64,000 nucleotides of DNA from Sphingobacterium chuzhouense (GTDB taxonomy: Bacteria > Bacteroidota > Bacteroidia > Sphingobacteriales > Sphingobacteriaceae). The translations under genes were made by a program, and so were the position numbers. Within the stretch, counting starts at the first letter, position 1. Every line of letters starts with the position of its first letter. A model generated the notes under the pieces. It had not been told where the DNA came from and searched no databases. It saw only the letters and a list, made by a program, of their open reading frames with translations. Below, one piece after another: positions 60,854 through 64,000 of this stretch. The DNA lies in NCBI RefSeq assembly GCF_014692525.1, contig NZ_JACNYL010000006.1, positions 1 to 64,000 on the forward strand, given 5' to 3'.

Positions 60854-62434
60854 TTACTTATTCGTTGCAAAAGGTTCCAGTTTTTTCCTTAGCGTTTGCC
60901 GAATCTGGTGATAGGTGGTTTTATCATATACATTATTAATCTCCAAAGGATCTTTTTTAAGATCATATAATTCCCAGTGGTCAAATTCTGTTTGCTTCGT
61001 CTTTGGGTCTACATTTTTCCAATGGATTAGTTTATAGCGATCGGTCCGTATGCCATAATGCGGACGCACGCCACCCACAGCTGGATAGTCATAGTATGCA
61101 TAATATAACGCATCCCTCCATTTGAGGTTGCTATCTTTTCTGAGGATGGGCATCAGTGATCGGCCGTCCATGTCATCTGGGATTTTTATCCCGGCGGCAT
61201 CTAATATAGTAGGAGCAAAATCGATATTTTGCACAAGTTTGTCCGTACGCTGTCCACCTTCAATATGACCGGGATAAGCTATAATTAAGGGCGTTCTGAA
61301 GCTTTCTTCATACATGAATCTTTTATCGTAGAGGCCATGTTCTCCCATGAAAAACCCTTGATCCGATGTGTAGACAATAATCGTGTTGTCTTCAAGGTCA
61401 TTTTCTTTCAGATAATCCAGCACACGACCTACCTCTTCATCTACGGATTTAACCGTCTTGCAATAATCCCGGATATAGCGTTGGTACTTCCAGCTGATTA
61501 ACGCCTTACCCTCCGGTCTGTTCTGTAGGAAATCGTGGTGGATGGAGCGGTAGGCTTCGTCCCATACTCTACGTTGTTCAGGATCCAGTCTATCCATGGC
61601 AAGCGCCCAGCTATCTCTGATATAGTCTAGCGTAGGTTCATTTTTTAACGCTTCGACCTTTAGATCGAAAGCATAACCCAGGTGTTGTGCAATACTAAGT
61701 TCGTGTACGTCCATCTGCCCTCCGCGGGTCGCGTAATCATCAAATAGCGTTGGGGGCTCCGGGAAAGTCACATCCTCATAAGCATATAAATTTTTAAGAT
61801 CAGGCATCCAGTTTCTATGTGGAGCCTTATGTAAAATGACCAGGCAAAACGGTTCTTCCTCGTCTTTTTCTTTTTCCAGCCAAGTAAGGGCATGGTCGGT
61901 AACCAGTGTGGTGGCGTACCCTTTTTCCTGTATGTATTTTCCCTCTGTAGTCGGGTTTCGGAAGGCCGGATTATAATAATCTCCCTGGTCGTCGAAAAGA
62001 TCATAATAAGTAAAACCTTTCGGTTCTGCGGCTAAGTGCCATTTTCCAAATACCGCTGTGGTATAGCCCGCATTTTGCAGATATTCGGAATAGAACGTTT
62101 TGCCCGTATCCAAACCATATCCAAAAAGCATCTGACCATGATTTTTGCTATACATACCCGTCAGCAAGGTAGCCCTGCTGGGCGTACAAATTGAGTTCTC
62201 TACAAAAGCTTGGTCGAATACGACGCCGTTTTCCGCTATTCGGTCTATATTCGGTGTTGGCGCCAATTTAGAAATAGGGTGTCCATACGCACTGATCGTT
62301 TGAAAGGAATGATCATCAGACATGATCCAGACGATATTGGGCTTTTTATTCCCCTCTTTTTTTACCTGCGCATTCGTATGGTTCAAACATGCCAGCATGG
62401 TGCATAGCATAAGAGGTAAGCTATATTTTCTCAT
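60854..62434 (-). CDS. Type I (S1 family) sulfatase
   Basis: 526-residue exported sulfatase with a signal peptide (1-22). The formylglycine motif is C83-T-P-S-R, so it needs an anaerobic or aerobic FGly-generating enzyme encoded elsewhere. Metal ligands D40/D41 (MSDDHS) and TSDQGFFMGEH, plus FGKWHL, complete the active site. It resembles the group acting on GlcNAc-6-sulfate (family S1_11), but subfamily is a guess. It lies 6 bp after the GH92 gene, so desulfation and mannose removal are probably co-expressed on the same glycan. Confidence 0.88.
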   Translation of the reverse strand: MRKYSLPLMLCTMLACLNHTNAQVKKEGNKKPNIVWIMSDDHSFQTISAYGHPISKLAPTPNIDRIAENGVVFDQAFVENSICTPSRATLLTGMYSKNHGQMLFGYGLDTGKTFYSEYLQNAGYTTAVFGKWHLAAEPKGFTYYDLFDDQGDYYNPAFRNPTTEGKYIQEKGYATTLVTDHALTWLEKEKDEEEPFCLVILHKAPHRNWMPDLKNLYAYEDVTFPEPPTLFDDYATRGGQMDVHELSIAQHLGYAFDLKVEALKNEPTLDYIRDSWALAMDRLDPEQRRVWDEAYRSIHHDFLQNRPEGKALISWKYQRYIRDYCKTVKSVDEEVGRVLDYLKENDLEDNTIIVYTSDQGFFMGEHGLYDKRFMYEESFRTPLIIAYPGHIEGGQRTDKLVQNIDFAPTILDAAGIKIPDDMDGRSLMPILRKDSNLKWRDALYYAYYDYPAVGGVRPHYGIRTDRYKLIHWKNVDPKTKQTEFDHWELYDLKKDPLEINNVYDKTTYHQIRQTLRKKLEPFATNK

Positions 62435-62440
62435 GTTGTT

Positions 62441-64000
62441 TTATCGTTTAGGATTGTTTTTGCTATTAAATTTTAATTCACCGCCCTTAACGAGATCGTG
62501 GAATTTGATTTCGAATCCGTTGACTTTCTTCCCGTTAAAGTGCGTATCATGTATGTATCTTGCGTCCTCGCTTTCTCTTTTTGTGAGGATATACAATCTT
62601 TCACCAGGATAATATGCCGGATTTAGCTGTATGCGGATCTTCTCAAAAAGCGGCGTGCTGAATTGAAAAGTGGGCGTTTCCGCCGTTAATCCTTTGACAT
62701 CAAAGAGTCCCATAGCAGCCATCACATACCAAGCCCCTAATTGTCCCTGATCCTCATCCTGTCCAAAACCATAACCATGTATATCCGATACACCATAGAA
62801 TTTATCACATATGGCCCTTACCCATTTTTGGGTCAGATCAGGTCTTCCTGCAAAATTGAAAAGCCAGGAAACATGGAGGTTGGGTTGATTCCCATGGTTA
62901 TAAACAGCCTGCAAACCAGAAAAAGCATCCAGGGTTTTACCGCCACCGAAGTAATCCGCTTCCGATAAGAGCATAATACTGTCCAGCCGGTTAACAAAGT
63001 CTTTTCTACCCATTTTACGGACTAAATCTTCGATATGATGAGGTACATAGAACGTATATTGTATGGCATTTCCTTCCTGAAATCCGCGCCAGGGCTCCTG
63101 TGGATTGAAATGCTCGATAAAATTACCCAGACTGTCTTTCGGGCGGATCAAGTCTAACTTATCGTCATACAGCAGACGCCAGCCATGCGACAGTTTTTGT
63201 AATTTTTTATAATCCTCCCGCTTTCCCAACGCCTTTGCAAAATTAGCTACCGCATAGGCGCTGAATGCGTATTCCAAGGTATGCGAAGCGGCGAAACCTG
63301 AACCTGCCGCTGTGGTCTGCATGTGCAGTTCATCCGCATAAGGCGAGTATCCTCTGTTCACAAATTGCGATACATCGAGCTTCCCCGCTCCGGCAATCCG
63401 GTTGTGACCGTCCAATTCATTTTTACGTGCGGCATCGTAAGCGAGTTGTACATCGAAATTCCGGATACCTACATTATAGGCTGCAGCGATTGCCAGACTG
63501 GTGAAATTCGTCCCTACACCGGAGACGTACCGGCTAGCCGCTATACCATCGCCTAGCCATCCAGCATCTTTATACACCAAGAGCTGGCTTTTTATCCAAT
63601 CGTCATAATATTCGGGATAGACTAAGGACCATAACTGTGTGAGATTCCAGAATGCCCCCCAAATGGCATCGGTATTATAATGTTGATGAACAGGGACGTT
63701 GTGGATATCGGTAGGTATATACCCTATACTGCCATCATTTTTAGGGTATGCTCCATTGCAATCACTAGCCAGACCCCGGCCCAACAACGCGTGGTACAAA
63801 CCGGTGTAAAATTTTATTTTATCGTCCTGTTTGCCTCCTTCCACTTGTATCCTGCCCAGCATATTATTCCACTCCTGCGAAGCGCGTATTTTGGCTTGTT
63901 CGAAAGAGAGCTCGTCCGCTTCCTGCTTTAGATTTTGGCGTGCATTCTCTATCGATGTATAGGATAACCCCACTTTTATAAGTATCTTTTCTTGATCTTC
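62441..64000 (-). CDS. GH92 alpha-mannosidase (N-terminus beyond window)
   Basis: At least 519 C-terminal residues are seen; the frame continues past base 64000, since the GTG at 63973 is internal (EKILIKVGLSYTSIENAR matches the middle of GH92 proteins). GH92 enzymes are calcium-dependent exo-alpha-mannosidases in Bacteroidota glycan loci. Landmarks are LYHALLGR, NTDAIWGAFWNLTQLWSLVYPE, GWLGDGI, FQEGNAIQYTFYVPHHI, GNQPNLH and GFGQDEDQGQLGAWYVMAAMGLF. The last replaces the common GNDDxGQ with a DED variant seen in part of the family. A mannosylated substrate such as an N-glycan or yeast mannan is implied, the linkage unknown. Confidence 0.92.
   Translation of the reverse strand, partial: EDQEKILIKVGLSYTSIENARQNLKQEADELSFEQAKIRASQEWNNMLGRIQVEGGKQDDKIKFYTGLYHALLGRGLASDCNGAYPKNDGSIGYIPTDIHNVPVHQHYNTDAIWGAFWNLTQLWSLVYPEYYDDWIKSQLLVYKDAGWLGDGIAASRYVSGVGTNFTSLAIAAAYNVGIRNFDVQLAYDAARKNELDGHNRIAGAGKLDVSQFVNRGYSPYADELHMQTTAAGSGFAASHTLEYAFSAYAVANFAKALGKREDYKKLQKLSHGWRLLYDDKLDLIRPKDSLGNFIEHFNPQEPWRGFQEGNAIQYTFYVPHHIEDLVRKMGRKDFVNRLDSIMLLSEADYFGGGKTLDAFSGLQAVYNHGNQPNLHVSWLFNFAGRPDLTQKWVRAICDKFYGVSDIHGYGFGQDEDQGQLGAWYVMAAMGLFDVKGLTAETPTFQFSTPLFEKIRIQLNPAYYPGERLYILTKRESEDARYIHDTHFNGKKVNGFEIKFHDLVKGGELKFNSKNNPKR

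Noticed and set aside
1..64000. CRISPR arrays, tRNA/rRNA genes, prophage or complete insertion sequences
   Set aside because: I saw no regularly spaced direct repeats, no tRNA-like T-arm/CCA patterns and no transposase, integrase or phage genes among the supported coding regions.

Overview
The window reads as chromosomal DNA of a Bacteroidota member, most likely order Sphingobacteriales (Sphingobacterium/Pedobacter/Olivibacter-like). The evidence is a SusC/SusD pair with a DUF3823 lipoprotein, DUF5683 and DUF5686 proteins, an exbB-exbD-exbD-tonB operon with a PstS-like protein and a TPR protein, a short NuoG, and promoters of the Bacteroidota type (TTTG, 18-19 bp, TAnnTTTG). No rRNA, tRNA, CRISPR array, phage or intact insertion sequence was recognised.

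Layout. 1-6.0 kb: tail of a DsbD-type thioredoxin, pfkA, a two-component system, a phosphopantetheinyl transferase, an LpxH-like metallophosphatase and an FMN reductase. 6.2-11.0 kb: a tight parA-parB-DUF5683-dapB-lepB operon linking chromosome segregation, lysine/cell-wall precursor synthesis and secretion. 11-19.3 kb: pdxJ, nagB, the c-di-AMP synthase cdaA, and an RND efflux operon whose inner-membrane pump and outer-membrane channel lie in one uninterrupted 1526-codon frame. 19.4-28.2 kb: a small membrane protein, metE behind a clear SAM-I riboswitch, an lldD-like FMN oxidoreductase, and a DUF5686/enoyl-CoA hydratase/AI-2E-family operon. 28.6-41.5 kb: a complete 14-gene nuoA-N operon (complex I) with its own promoter just after a terminator. 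41.5-47.8 kb: the TonB energy-transduction operon with accessory genes. 48.1-49.4 kb: a lipid kinase and an SUI1/YciH factor. 49.6-64 kb: a glycan-utilisation locus with SusC/SusD/DUF3823, a ROK kinase, a sugar MFS transporter, a mannose-6-phosphate isomerase with an extra N-terminal region, a HutC-type GntR regulator, a sulfatase and a GH92 alpha-mannosidase running off the end.

How the parts connect. TonB/ExbBD would energise SusC. SusC/D import would feed sugars released by GH92 and the sulfatase through the MFS carrier, ROK kinase and isomerase into glycolysis, where pfkA acts. A half-site ATTTGnnCATA overlaps both the susC and the manA/gntR promoter regions, so the GntR protein is the likely common regulator.

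The least explained structure is a pair of composite hairpin elements of about 107 bp (28505-28611 and 49407-49514, opposite strands). They share stems, a conserved core and spacing, with an outer stem that differs by compensatory changes. This looks like an undescribed dispersed repeat or structured-RNA family.
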